Positions 1 through 8,787 of a stretch of 18,052 nucleotides of DNA are shown piece by piece. The translations under genes were made by a program, and so were the position numbers. Source of the stretch: CAZGVW01 sp964529265. Lineage in GTDB: Bacteria > Planctomycetota > Phycisphaerae > Phycisphaerales > UBA1924. The stretch spans positions 1 through 18,052 of the forward strand of contig CAZGVW010000125.1 of the NCBI GenBank assembly GCA_964529265.1, read 5' to 3'. Every line of letters begins with the position of its first letter. The first letter of the stretch is position 1. A model generated the notes under the pieces. The model worked only from the letters and a program-made list of their open reading frames with translations. It searched no databases and was not told where the DNA came from.

Positions 1-104
1 ACGCAACCCCTTACACCATCGAATGGAACCGATGATCTCAAACCCACTACCCCGATCTGGGAACTACTGAAACTCCGTTTGGGAACGCACTTCTCCAAAA
101 CTCT
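1..104. other. Intergenic stretch, no gene seen
   Basis: I see no convincing coding frame, RNA gene or promoter here. The sequence is less GC-rich than the neighbouring genes and precedes the palindrome cluster at 105-168. Whatever gene lies further left is outside the window. Confidence 0.5.
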
Positions 105-135
105 GTTTCGCGTGGCTTGCGAAACGAAGTTTCGC
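105..135. repeat. Three-arm inverted repeat (alternative hairpins)
   Basis: GTTTCGC (105-111), GCGAAAC (119-125) and GTTTCGC again (129-135) form two mutually exclusive perfect hairpins that share the middle arm, with loops of 7 and 3 bases. TTCGCGAA at 131-138 is also a palindrome. The block lies about 120 bp beyond the 3' end of the prolyl oligopeptidase gene. No T-run follows on either strand, so an intrinsic terminator is not supported. A REP-like or protein-binding palindromic element is possible. Confidence 0.7.
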
Positions 136-168
136 GAACGCGCGTTCCGAAGCCGGCGCTTCGGAACG
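136..168. repeat. 12-bp palindrome merging into an 11-bp-stem hairpin
   Basis: GAACGCGCGTTC (136-147) is a perfect palindrome. It overlaps a perfect stem, CGTTCCGAAGC (143-153) pairing with GCTTCGGAACG (158-168), closed by the four-base loop CGGC. Together with 105-135 this packs four palindromic structures into 64 bp of non-coding DNA. This looks like a mobile palindromic intergenic unit, but only one copy is in the window. Confidence 0.75.
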
Positions 169-252
169 AGGAAGGGTGTATGGTGCGTGCAGCGTTAGCG
201 GAATTCACCGCCGGTGCTCGTGAGTCTCATTTCATATCGCCCACCCTGCATC

Positions 253-2448
253 CTATTGGTGCTTACTCCCATCGAGCGTCATCCCCAGCACCTTCACCAA
301 AAACGCCCATTGGTCGGTGAGTTCTTCGATGATCTTCGACGTGGGTTTACCGGCGCCGTGGCCGGCGCGAGTTTCGATGCGGATGAGCACGGGGTTGTCG
401 CAGCCCTGCGCGGCCTGGAGGGCCGCGGCGAACTTGAATGAGTGGGCCGGGGCGACGCGGTCATCGCGATCGGCAGTCACGATGAAAGTGGGGGGGTAGC
501 AGGCGGCGGCCTGGATGTTGTGGAGGGGCGAATAGCCGCGGAGGTTCTCGAAGTGGTCCTGCTCATCGGGTGAGCCATAGTCGGAAACCCAGGCCCAGCC
601 GATGGTGAATTTGTGGAAGCGGAGCATGTCCATGACGCCGACGCCGGGGAGGCAGGCGCCGTAGAGGTCGGGCCGCTGGGTCATGCAGGCGCCGACGAGC
701 AGGCCGCCGTTGCTGCGGCCGCCGATGGCGAGGAACTTCTTCGAGGTGTAGCCCTCGTCGATGAGCCACTCGGCGGCGGCGATGAAATCATCGAAGACGT
801 TCTGCTTCTTGAGGAGACGGCCCCCATCGTGCCACTCCTTGCCGTATTCGCCGCCGCCGCGGAGGTTGGCGACGGCCAGCACGCCGCCCATCTCCATCCA
901 TACGAGGTTGGAGACGGAGAACGAGGGGGTGAGGGAGATATCGAAGCCGCCGTAGCCGTAGAGGTACGTGGGGTTTGAGCCATCGAGGGCGATGCCCTTG
1001 CGGTGGGTGATGAACATGGGGATGCGCGTGCCGTCGCGGCTCTTGTAGAAGACCTGCCTGGTCTCGAAGTCGTCGGCGTTGAAATCCACCTGGGCTTCGC
1101 GGAAGAGTTCGCGCTGGCCTGTGGCGGGAACGAAGCGGTAGATGGCGCCGGGGGTGGTGAAACTGGTGAAGGAGAAGAAGGTCTCGCCGTCGGTGCGCTT
1201 GCCGCTGAATCCGCCCGCGGAGCCGATGCCCGGCAGATCGACTTCGCCCAGGAGATCGCCCTCGAGGCTGTAGAGGCGGTGCGCGGACTGCGCATCCCTC
1301 AGGTAGCCGACGATGAAGCGGTCATCGACGATGTTGGCGGAGGTGAGGCGCTCGTCCGACTGGGGGATGACTTCGCGCCATTCGGAGCGATCGGGATTGC
1401 GTGTATCGATGGCGATGACGCGGCCGCGGGGCGCCTTGAAGTTCGTGGAGACCCAGAAGACGGGGCCCTCGTTGTCGATGACATCGAACTCGGCGTCCCA
1501 CGTCTCGATGAGTTTCACGATCTCCGAGCCGGGGGAGGAGAGGTCCTTGTAGTAGACGAGGTTCTCGGATGAGGACCCCTTCCACACGTTGATGATCAGC
1601 CACTGGCCGTCGTCGGTGACCTTGCCGGAGAAGCCCCACTCCTTGTTGTCGGGGTCTTCGTAGACGAGTTCATCCTGCGACTGGGGGGTCCCGATCCGGT
1701 GGTAGTAGAGCTTCATGTAGTAGTTGGCGCCGGTGAGTTCATGGCCTTCCTTGGGCGCGTCGTAGCGGCTGTAGAAGAAGCCGGCGTTGTCCTTGGTCCA
1801 CGCGGCGCTGGAGAACTTCACCCATTGCAGGCGGTCGGGGAGTTCGCGCCCGGTGGCGACTTCGCGCACACGCATCTCGATCCAGTCGGAGCCGCCGTCG
1901 GAGACGCCGTAGGCGAGGAGCGATCCATCGTCGCTCGGGCTCGTGATGGAGAGCGACATGGTGCCGTCGGAGGAGAGGGTGTTGGGATCGATGAGAACGC
2001 GAGGTTCGGCGGTGAGGGAGGGCGTCCAGTAGAGCACGCTCTGATTCTGGAGCCCGTCGTTGCGCGTGTAGAAATAGCGCCCGCCGCGCTGATAGGGGAT
2101 GCCGAAGCGCTCGTAGTCCCAGAGTTCGGTCATGCGGGCGCGGATGGGCTCGCGGGCTGAGATGCGCGCGAGGTAGTCGAAGGTGAGTTCGTTCTGCTTC
2201 TCGATCCAGAGTTTCGTGGCGCCGGATTCGGAGTCCTCGAGCCATCGGTAGGGGTCGGCGACCGTCACGCCGTGGAGTTCATCCGCGAAGGCCAGGCGGG
2301 GCGCCGGAGGATAGTCCAGGCGCTCCTCGATGCTGGCGGAAGCGGGCCGCACGGCCGGGGCGCGCGAGGTGGACGAGGTGCGGGCGCACGCCGCGGCGAG
2401 CAGGGCGGGGACGATCAGCAGGGCGAAGACTCTGCGCCGAGTAGTCAT
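253..2448 (-). CDS. Prolyl oligopeptidase, S9A family, exported lipoprotein
   Basis: 731-residue serine peptidase predicted to cleave short peptides after proline. The N-terminal motif AFADELHGVTVADPYRWLED is the S9A hallmark, and a beta-propeller follows. The C-terminal alpha/beta-hydrolase domain has GGRSNGG with nucleophile Ser579, Asp662 in the DRDDRV stretch, and His697 in AGHGAGKP, so the triad is intact. The start at 2448 is chosen because GAAGGAG lies five bases upstream and the protein then begins with a signal peptide, MTTRRRVFALLIVPALLAAAC. Cys21 would be the lipidation site, although the lipobox has Ala rather than Leu at -3. An in-frame start at 2547 would bury this signal. It is 115 bp downstream of the ABC ATPase gene on the same strand, so co-transcription is possible. 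The family and triad are sure; lipoprotein export is likely. Confidence 0.96.
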   Translation of the reverse strand: MTTRRRVFALLIVPALLAAACARTSSTSRAPAVRPASASIEERLDYPPAPRLAFADELHGVTVADPYRWLEDSESGATKLWIEKQNELTFDYLARISAREPIRARMTELWDYERFGIPYQRGGRYFYTRNDGLQNQSVLYWTPSLTAEPRVLIDPNTLSSDGTMSLSITSPSDDGSLLAYGVSDGGSDWIEMRVREVATGRELPDRLQWVKFSSAAWTKDNAGFFYSRYDAPKEGHELTGANYYMKLYYHRIGTPQSQDELVYEDPDNKEWGFSGKVTDDGQWLIINVWKGSSSENLVYYKDLSSPGSEIVKLIETWDAEFDVIDNEGPVFWVSTNFKAPRGRVIAIDTRNPDRSEWREVIPQSDERLTSANIVDDRFIVGYLRDAQSAHRLYSLEGDLLGEVDLPGIGSAGGFSGKRTDGETFFSFTSFTTPGAIYRFVPATGQRELFREAQVDFNADDFETRQVFYKSRDGTRIPMFITHRKGIALDGSNPTYLYGYGGFDISLTPSFSVSNLVWMEMGGVLAVANLRGGGEYGKEWHDGGRLLKKQNVFDDFIAAAEWLIDEGYTSKKFLAIGGRSNGGLLVGACMTQRPDLYGACLPGVGVMDMLRFHKFTIGWAWVSDYGSPDEQDHFENLRGYSPLHNIQAAACYPPTFIVTADRDDRVAPAHSFKFAAALQAAQGCDNPVLIRIETRAGHGAGKPTSKIIEELTDQWAFLVKVLGMTLDGSKHQ

Positions 2449-2453
2449 GAGGT

Positions 2454-2460
2454 CTCCTTC
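2454..2460 (-). promoter_or_regulatory. Shine-Dalgarno deciding the prolyl oligopeptidase start
   Basis: On the minus strand GAAGGAG lies five bases before ATG at 2448. This fixes the start that exposes the lipoprotein signal peptide. Confidence 0.8.
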
Positions 2461-2563
2461 CGGCCGCATGGGTGGTGGTCGGCCGCGCATGAGCATACCG
2501 CGAACGCCCCGCTGGGCGGCAGTTGCGGGCAGCCTTGAAGGGGACACCGCGAGCGGGCACGCT

Positions 2564-3538
<975 letters not shown>

Positions 3539-3539
3539 G

Positions 3540-5909
3540 TCAGGTGGGTTCCTCGCTTTCCGGCGTGGGCTGAGCCGGATTCGGCGGGAGAGGATACACC
3601 CAGCGCACCACCGTGCGGCCGGTGGCCGAGGCGGGCGAGCCATCGACGCGGAGCGGCGTGGGCGGGGGCGCATCGACGACGTGGCCGACGATGATGACGC
3701 AGGGCTGCGTGAACCACTTGCCGAGGTCCCACCCGTGGGTGGCGCGGCGCTGCAGGGACTGGCGGCTGCCATCCATGGACTGGCTGCGCCAGCGCGGCGG
3801 CTCGAGCACGGGGAGCCACGCGAGCATGCTGAATCGGGCGGGCGCGCTGTCGGGGCTGAGGGCGCCGGTCAGGTTATCGCGCGTGAGGCGGCGGCGATCG
3901 GCGTAATCGGCGAAGAAGCGCTCGCCGGAATCGGCGGGGCCGAGCGCGCCGAGGTCGAGCGATTGGCCCGGCGCCCAGGGATCGGCAAGGCGCCAGGCGA
4001 GCGTCTGCGCGAAGAGCGGGCCGCCGAGGCCGAGCGCCGCGTAGGGCTTCTGCTTCTGGACGAAGACGATCTCGACGTCGCGCAGCGGCGCGGGGAGGCC
4101 GTGGCTCACGACGCCTTCGAGGCGGCCGCTCGGCGCGATGCGCAGGGGAGAGCCATCGAGCGGCGTGGGCATGCGCCACGGCGGGCCGCCGAGCCAATCG
4201 GCCTGGAACTGCTTGACGGTGGATCGCGTGGGCACCGTGAGTGAATCCGGCCGGATGGTGTTGACGATGTACTCGCGCGAATCGGGGAAGGTCGTCGGGC
4301 CGCCCTGGCGGCTCTCATCCCACGCGGTGAGCGCGTTGCGCCATGGGGAGGGCTGCGCGGGGTCGCCGATCGAGACGGTCTGCTCGCCATAGGTCGGGAG
4401 CAGCGCGCTGAACCACGTGCGGGCGCGCTCGACGGGCTGGCCGTAGACGTGATCGATGAGCGTGAGGTGGCGGATGCGCGTCTTCTGCGGGCGGAGCGCC
4501 GTGGCCCCGCCCCAGGCGATGAGCGTGAAAACGGCGGTCGTTCCGACGAACGCGACCCAAGCGTGCTGCTTCCACGAGCGGGCGCGGAGCAGCGCGAAGC
4601 CGCCCGGCCCCGCGAGCACGAGGTACGCGGTGAAGACCACGAGCGCCAGAAGCACGCCCACGCCCGCCTCGGCGGTCTCGTTGATCATCGAGGTGACGTC
4701 CGCGTCGAGGTTGGTGGGGTCGCGCTGGAAGTTCAGGAACGATCCTGCGCTGCGGGCCTGCTCGGCCTCAAGTTCCTTCTCCGTGAGAATATCGCCGCGG
4801 CGGCCGAGGACGCGGTGCCACAGGGCCTGGGCATCGACGACGCCGAGCAGGCGCGGATTCGCGAGATCGATGCCGATGACCGTGACGGCGCCCGCGCCGG
4901 CGATGCGTCGCATGACGACGGCGGCGCCATCGGCGCCCGCGATGATCGGCGCCGCATCCGCTGTCGCCGCGCCGGGGGAGGCTCGGAAGACGTGGATGGG
5001 CGCGTTGTCGGGAAGCGTTCTCGTCTCGCTGGCGGTGAGGATGGGGCGGTATTGATCGAGGTCAACGCCCTCGCGGCGTTCGATGGTGGCCGCGGGCATG
5101 AGGTCCAGAAGCGGGTTGCGAGGGTTGGTCCACGCCTGCCCGACCCCCGGAAGCACGACAACAAGGTGCCCGCCGCGGTACACCCACTCGCGCAGAGCCT
5201 CGGCGGATTCCTCGCTGAGCGCGCCGGGCTGGCCCTCGACCCAGACGAGCGCCTCGAGCGCCGCAAGGCCCATCCACGCGTCCGGCAGCGTCTCGGGCTT
5301 CAGGTCGGCGACGATGTCCGTGACTTCGTGCGACGTCGCCGAGAGGCGCGTGATGGTGTGGCGATAGGAGTACTGATCGAGCGCGATGCGCTGCCTGCCG
5401 ACGACGCCGATGAGGGAGGCGGAAGGAGGCTCCGGCACGCCGTTGCGCGCCGGCGCGATGCGCGTGGCGCCCAGTTGCCGCCCCAGCGCAACGGCCGATT
5501 CCTCGTCACCCTCCGAATCCACCGCATGCACCGTGACGGTGAACACCGAATCCGGGGAGGTCGAGTAGGGGAGGTGCGGATAGAGCCAGATGCTGCTCGT
5601 CCGGCCCGGGGTGAGCGCGATGATGCGCTGGTGCGCGGCGTCGTCCCCATCGGGGTCGCGGACGTGCATGCGAACGGCGGCGGACCGCGGCCGCTCGCCG
5701 CGGTCGGTGATTGCGAGGCGGATGCCGGCCCAATCCCCGGGACGGACGATGTTCCCGACGCCGAAGAACTCCGCGGCGATCTCGACTTCATTGGCGGCGG
5801 ACCCCAGGGCGGGCGCGGGTTGGGCGTGGGCGCCCGCCGCGCTGAGAAGGAGGGCGCACAGGCCGGCAAGGAGTCGAAGGAGGACGAGCCCCGGAGGAAC
5901 GGCAGGCAT
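3540..5909 (-). CDS. Membrane protein with GATase-like extracytoplasmic domain, ABC partner
   Basis: 789 residues. A signal peptide (about 1-29, cleavage after Ala-His-Ala) is followed by a beta-rich N-terminal domain. A region at about 205-270 (HLVVVLPG stretch) resembles the class I glutamine-amidotransferase-like fold seen in membrane partners of GldA-type ATPases. No Cys-His-Glu amidotransferase triad is evident, so catalysis is not claimed. Two transmembrane helices follow at about 413-432 and 450-469, then a C-terminal domain of about 320 residues. The gene ends one base before the ABC ATPase start, so the two products probably work together at the inner membrane. No Shine-Dalgarno precedes the ATG, but TAAGAT lies six bases upstream (see 5916-5921). 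I recognise the architecture but not a named gene. Confidence 0.85.
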   Translation of the reverse strand: MPAVPPGLVLLRLLAGLCALLLSAAGAHAQPAPALGSAANEVEIAAEFFGVGNIVRPGDWAGIRLAITDRGERPRSAAVRMHVRDPDGDDAAHQRIIALTPGRTSSIWLYPHLPYSTSPDSVFTVTVHAVDSEGDEESAVALGRQLGATRIAPARNGVPEPPSASLIGVVGRQRIALDQYSYRHTITRLSATSHEVTDIVADLKPETLPDAWMGLAALEALVWVEGQPGALSEESAEALREWVYRGGHLVVVLPGVGQAWTNPRNPLLDLMPAATIERREGVDLDQYRPILTASETRTLPDNAPIHVFRASPGAATADAAPIIAGADGAAVVMRRIAGAGAVTVIGIDLANPRLLGVVDAQALWHRVLGRRGDILTEKELEAEQARSAGSFLNFQRDPTNLDADVTSMINETAEAGVGVLLALVVFTAYLVLAGPGGFALLRARSWKQHAWVAFVGTTAVFTLIAWGGATALRPQKTRIRHLTLIDHVYGQPVERARTWFSALLPTYGEQTVSIGDPAQPSPWRNALTAWDESRQGGPTTFPDSREYIVNTIRPDSLTVPTRSTVKQFQADWLGGPPWRMPTPLDGSPLRIAPSGRLEGVVSHGLPAPLRDVEIVFVQKQKPYAALGLGGPLFAQTLAWRLADPWAPGQSLDLGALGPADSGERFFADYADRRRLTRDNLTGALSPDSAPARFSMLAWLPVLEPPRWRSQSMDGSRQSLQRRATHGWDLGKWFTQPCVIIVGHVVDAPPPTPLRVDGSPASATGRTVVRWVYPLPPNPAQPTPESEEPT

Positions 5910-5915
5910 CTTGCA

Positions 5916-5921
5916 ATCTTA
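5916..5921 (-). promoter_or_regulatory. Candidate -10 box for a leaderless transcript (TAAGAT)
   Basis: On the minus strand TAAGAT is followed by six bases and then the ATG at 5909. There is no Shine-Dalgarno and no clear -35. This spacing matches leaderless promoters, where transcription starts at or next to the start codon. Confidence 0.4.
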
Positions 5922-5989
5922 GACGACCGGGGCCGCGGGGCGGTTCGCCGCGGCGTTTTCGCGGGTCGCGGCGGCGAGGCCCTCAAGCG

Positions 5990-6005
5990 GGCCCCCAAGG
6001 GGGCC
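5990..6005 (+). promoter_or_regulatory. Hairpin covering the ribosome-binding region of the small gene
   Basis: GGCCCCC (5990-5996) and GGGGGCC (5999-6005) are perfect complements separated by two bases, and end one base before the ATG at 6007. The G-run is the only Shine-Dalgarno-like sequence, so if this folds in the mRNA it would hide the ribosome-binding site. Confidence 0.4.
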
Positions 6006-6006
6006 G

Positions 6007-6255
6007 ATGCTCACGCACATGTCCCAGCCCTCGACGGCCACCATCTTCCTGTGCGGACTGGCGGCCGCGATCCCCGTGATCGGGCTGCTGTACGTCCTGG
6101 CCGCCCGGATGCGCGACGAGGTAGCCTTGATCCGCCTTCGCATCGAGGCGCGGGTCCTCCGGGAGGCGTACCTCGAGCGGATCCGCGAACTGCAGAAGGC
6201 GATGGAGCCCCTGCTCGTGGACGAGGCCGACGAAGAGCCCGTGCTCACGGTGTGA
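6007..6255 (+). CDS. Small membrane protein, one helix plus coiled coil
   Basis: 82 residues, no recognised family. One hydrophobic helix (about 12-33: FLCGLAAAIPVIGLLYVLAA) is followed by a charged, heptad-like segment (about 35-68, rich in Arg, Glu and Leu) that should form a cytoplasmic coiled coil, and an acidic tail. Third codon positions are strongly G/C as in the surrounding genes, which supports real coding. It sits alone on the plus strand between two minus-strand genes. A second in-frame ATG at 6019 (MSQPST) is an equally good biological start, since the 6007 start has only a G-run inside a hairpin before it. It could be a membrane-anchored scaffold or a small regulator; no function can be assigned. 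Confidence 0.7.
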   Translation: MLTHMSQPSTATIFLCGLAAAIPVIGLLYVLAARMRDEVALIRLRIEARVLREAYLERIRELQKAMEPLLVDEADEEPVLTV

Positions 6256-6266
6256 TCGGGCGGAGC

Positions 6267-6301
6267 AAAAAAGCGAGACCCGGGGCGGGGTCGCCCCGGG
6301 T
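6267..6301 (-). terminator. Intrinsic terminator for the P-domain protein gene
   Basis: A perfect 9-bp stem, ACCCGGGGC (6278-6286) with GCCCCGGGT (6293-6301), encloses a six-base loop. Read on the minus strand it is followed five bases later by six T (6272-6267). It lies just past the stop of the 6363-7019 gene and separates it from the convergent small gene. Confidence 0.75.
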
Positions 6302-6362
6302 TCGCCGGGATTGCTGCACGATCGAAGTGCGAAAAAGTCGGTTGAGGCCGATGGCAGCGCGG

Positions 6363-7019
6363 TCAGCGCCGACGGCGGAGACCCCCGACGGCCAGGAGCC
6401 CGGCGCCCGCGAACGAAGCGCCCAGCGGCGTGGGAAGGGCGACCAGGCGTTCGCCATCCAAGCTGAGTTCCCACATCCTGAGGGTTCCGGTATCGCCCGC
6501 AGCCATGTCGGTGATCGACAGGCGCCATTCGCTGGCGGACGAGAGGCCGGCGAAGACCGCAAGGCTCGCCGCGGCGTTCTCGAAGCCGGAGGGTTGGTAT
6601 TCGCCTCCGGGGATGATCGCATCGGAGTTGGCGGCGAGCAACGCGGCGCCCCAGAGGTCGCCCGCGGCGGCGTCGTGGAACATGTACGTGCCCGAGAAGT
6701 TGCTCGAATCGCCGAAGCCGGACGTGACGCGGCCGATGCGCTCGAACAGCGTGGCGCTCGCGCCGCTGTCCACGTGCGTGAGCGTGACGACGAGGTCGCC
6801 CGCCCAGGTGTGGGTGAAGTCGTGGAGGATGACCGACACGCCGGTGATCGCCAGGTCGTCCACGACCGTGAGCGACGTCGTGAGGTTGTCCGACGGCGTG
6901 CCGCTTCCGCCGCTGCCCGACGGCGGGATGGCGCCGCCGAGCCCGGAGACGGACACCGTGGCCGCGGACGCGGCGCCGGCCGTGCACATGAGCGCGAGCA
7001 GGGTTGCGATGCTCTTCAT
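6363..7019 (-). CDS. Secreted P-domain protein with PEP-CTERM-like sorting tail
   Basis: 218 residues. A signal peptide (1-20, cleavage after Ala-Ser-Ala) is followed by a single domain matching the P (Homo B) domain of proprotein convertases: ITGVSVILHDFTHTWAGDLV early, SSNFSGTYMFHD in the middle, and LSITDMAAGDTGTLRMWEL near the end. No protease domain is present. The tail (about 195-218) has Pro-Thr-Pro, a hydrophobic stretch and four terminal Arg. That is the planctomycete variant of the PEP-CTERM/exosortase sorting signal, implying envelope anchoring or processing by an exosortase encoded elsewhere. GAGGA lies nine bases before the ATG. It is transcribed from the shared divergent region 7020-7360 and ends at the terminator at 6267-6301. 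The domain and tail are clear; the binding partner is unknown. Confidence 0.9.
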   Translation of the reverse strand: MKSIATLLALMCTAGAASAATVSVSGLGGAIPPSGSGGSGTPSDNLTTSLTVVDDLAITGVSVILHDFTHTWAGDLVVTLTHVDSGASATLFERIGRVTSGFGDSSNFSGTYMFHDAAAGDLWGAALLAANSDAIIPGGEYQPSGFENAAASLAVFAGLSSASEWRLSITDMAAGDTGTLRMWELSLDGERLVALPTPLGASFAGAGLLAVGGLRRRR

Positions 7020-7181
7020 GGTTTCGATCCTCTTCCGCGCGCGGCGTCTCCTCCGGCCTCCACCGGTCGGAAAGACCGCGCCTTCCTTGGTGCGATGTGG
7101 CTCAGGCGGGATGGTGAACGGCCTGCGCAGCCGTCTGCCATCAACAGTGACTGATCCGTCTATGACACATGCGCACGGAGA

Positions 7182-7216
7182 CGCAATCGAAACGGTTGAA
7201 TCAATCGCAGATTGCG
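7182..7216. promoter_or_regulatory. Nested inverted repeat, candidate operator
   Basis: CGCAATC (7182-7188) and GATTGCG (7210-7216) are perfect complements 21 bases apart. Between them lies the odd palindrome TTGAATCAA (7196-7204). The position between two divergent start codons suits a regulator site serving one or both genes. No regulator is identified. Confidence 0.4.
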
Positions 7217-7326
7217 CGTGGACGGGCGAGAAGGCGGGCGTTTTCGGGCCTCGACCGGAGGATGTGCTGGCATGCGGGCGGGCGGGGCATCAAGTAGACT
7301 CGATCGTCCAGATAACACGCTCTCCC

Positions 7327-7344
7327 GCGGCGCTCCGGCGCCGC
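7327..7344 (+). promoter_or_regulatory. 5' leader hairpin before the phosphohexomutase
   Basis: GCGGCGC (7327-7333) and GCGCCGC (7338-7344) form a perfect 7-bp stem with loop TCCG, ending 16 bases before the ATG at 7361. It would insulate or stabilise the mRNA 5' end. No T-run follows. Confidence 0.4.
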
Positions 7345-7360
7345 ATCGGAATCAATCTCA

Positions 7361-8779
7361 ATGCTTGGCAACGTCTTCAAGGCGTACGACGTCCGCGGGG
7401 TCTATCCCGACCCGCTGAACGAGAAACTGGCGTGGCAGATCGGGCATGGCGCGGCCTCGTTCCTGCTCGCGGAGGCGGCCCGCGGCGGCCAGCCCACGCC
7501 CATGCTCCGCAACATCGTGCTGGGGCGCGATATGCGGAAATCCAGCCCCTCGCTGGCCAAGGCCGTCGCCCGCGGCATGACCGATTGCGGCGCCGGCGTG
7601 ATCGACGTCGGCATGGTGGATACCCCGTTCGTCTATTTCGCCATCAACCGGCTGGATTGCGCCGGCGGAGTGATGACCACGGCCAGCCACAATCCGCCGC
7701 AGTACAACGGCTTCAAGATCTCGCGACGATTCGCGAAGCCGGTGGGAGAAGCGAGCGGTCTGGGCGAAATCCGCCGGGCCGCGGCATTGGTGGACCAGTC
7801 GAAAGACCCCGGCCCGGCGGGCGGGCGGGGAAAGGTCGAGACGCGCGACCTCTGGGACGCGTATCGGGAGCACGTCCGTGGGTTTCTCGATCTGAACGGG
7901 GCGCGATTGAAAATCGTCGTGGACGCCTCGAACGGCATGGCGGGCACGATGGTTCCGAAGGTGTTCGGCCCGCGCGGATCGGACGTCAAGGGCCTCGAGA
8001 TCGTCGAACTGCACTTCGAGAACTCCAAGGGCCAGTTCGCGCACCCGCCCGATCCATTGGTGCGGGCCAATCTGCGCGACCTGCAGGCGAGGGTGATCGA
8101 GGAGAAGGCCGATCTCGGCGTCTGCTTCGATGGCGACGCCGATCGCTGCATGGTCGTCGATGAGAAGGCGCAGCCTGTGGGCTGCGATCATCTCACGGCG
8201 TGGCTGGCGCGATGGTTCCTCAGGACGAACGCGGGCGCCCCCATCGTGTACGACCTGCGCGCCAGCCGGGCGGTCGCGGAGGAGGTGCTCTCGGCCGGCG
8301 GTCGGCCGCTGCGATCCCGCGTGGGCCACGTGTTCATGAAGGCCGCGCTCGCTGAGCACTCCGCCGTCTTCGGCGGCGAACTCTCCGGCCACTTCTACTT
8401 CCGCGATAACTTCAACTGCGATTCAGGCGCCATCGCCATGGCCACGGTCCTGACCGCGATGGCGAAGGGCGGGAAGAAGATGAGCGAAGCGATCCGCCCC
8501 ATCGCGCGATACGCGCAATCCGGCGAGATCAACTTCCGCGTCGAGGACAAGGACGGCGCGCTCGCCTCGCTCATGAGGAAGTACTCGCCCATCGGGCGCA
8601 TCGATGAACTGGACGGCGTCACCGTCGATTGCTTTGAGGCCCGCGGCTGGTGGTGCAACGTCCGCAAGAGCAACACGGAGCCGCTCCTCCGCCTCAACCT
8701 CGAAGCCAAAGACTCCGCCACGATGCAGGGGGCTCTTGGCGAGATTGCTCCGATGCTCGGCGAGCGCGTTGACCACTAG
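7361..8779 (+). CDS. Phosphomannomutase/phosphoglucomutase (alpha-D-phosphohexomutase)
   Basis: 472 residues, full length for the four-domain family. It interconverts hexose 1- and 6-phosphates, feeding GDP-mannose or UDP-glucose precursors for polysaccharide and glycan synthesis in the cytoplasm. The N-terminus carries the KAYDVRG motif. The active-site loop TASHNP contains the phosphorylated Ser109. The Mg-binding loop FDGDADR has Asp257, Asp259 and Asp261. The sugar-recognition loop GELSGH lies at about 340, close to the GEMSGH form found in PMM/PGM enzymes that accept both mannose and glucose. The C-terminal phosphate loop is Arg435-Lys-Ser-Asn-Thr. All catalytic positions are intact. The start at 7361 puts the KAYDVRG motif at the usual distance; only a weak GGAA precedes it. 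The neighbouring genes do not indicate a specific glycan pathway. Confidence 0.96.
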   Translation: MLGNVFKAYDVRGVYPDPLNEKLAWQIGHGAASFLLAEAARGGQPTPMLRNIVLGRDMRKSSPSLAKAVARGMTDCGAGVIDVGMVDTPFVYFAINRLDCAGGVMTTASHNPPQYNGFKISRRFAKPVGEASGLGEIRRAAALVDQSKDPGPAGGRGKVETRDLWDAYREHVRGFLDLNGARLKIVVDASNGMAGTMVPKVFGPRGSDVKGLEIVELHFENSKGQFAHPPDPLVRANLRDLQARVIEEKADLGVCFDGDADRCMVVDEKAQPVGCDHLTAWLARWFLRTNAGAPIVYDLRASRAVAEEVLSAGGRPLRSRVGHVFMKAALAEHSAVFGGELSGHFYFRDNFNCDSGAIAMATVLTAMAKGGKKMSEAIRPIARYAQSGEINFRVEDKDGALASLMRKYSPIGRIDELDGVTVDCFEARGWWCNVRKSNTEPLLRLNLEAKDSATMQGALGEIAPMLGERVDH

Positions 8780-8787
8780 GCAGGGGG

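Larger units (their letters stand above)
7020..7360. other. 341-bp divergent promoter region
   Basis: This gap separates the divergent P-domain gene and the phosphohexomutase gene. Both edges are GC-rich. A locally less GC-rich island (about 7130-7220) contains the nested inverted repeat at 7182-7216. Small hairpins occur at 7064-7078 (CGGTC/GACCG) and 7327-7344. Possible weak -10 boxes exist (TAGACT near 7294 for the plus gene), but no convincing -35. I see no coding sequence or RNA gene in it. Confidence 0.5.

Noticed and set aside
117..320. Short plus-strand frame through the palindrome cluster
   Set aside because: No Shine-Dalgarno, overlaps the palindromes and the 3' end of the prolyl oligopeptidase, and the peptide has no recognisable feature.
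3540..5909. Active glutamine amidotransferase
   Set aside because: The fold resemblance lacks a visible Cys-His-Glu triad, so only a GATase-like domain is claimed.
7064..7078. Riboswitch or terminator hairpin in the P-domain leader
   Set aside because: Only a 5-bp stem with no conserved riboswitch elements and no T-run.
4449..7154. A plus-strand frame open for about 900 codons
   Set aside because: It runs antisense to the membrane-partner and P-domain genes, is rich in Arg, Gly and Ala with no domain, and reflects high-GC codon bias.
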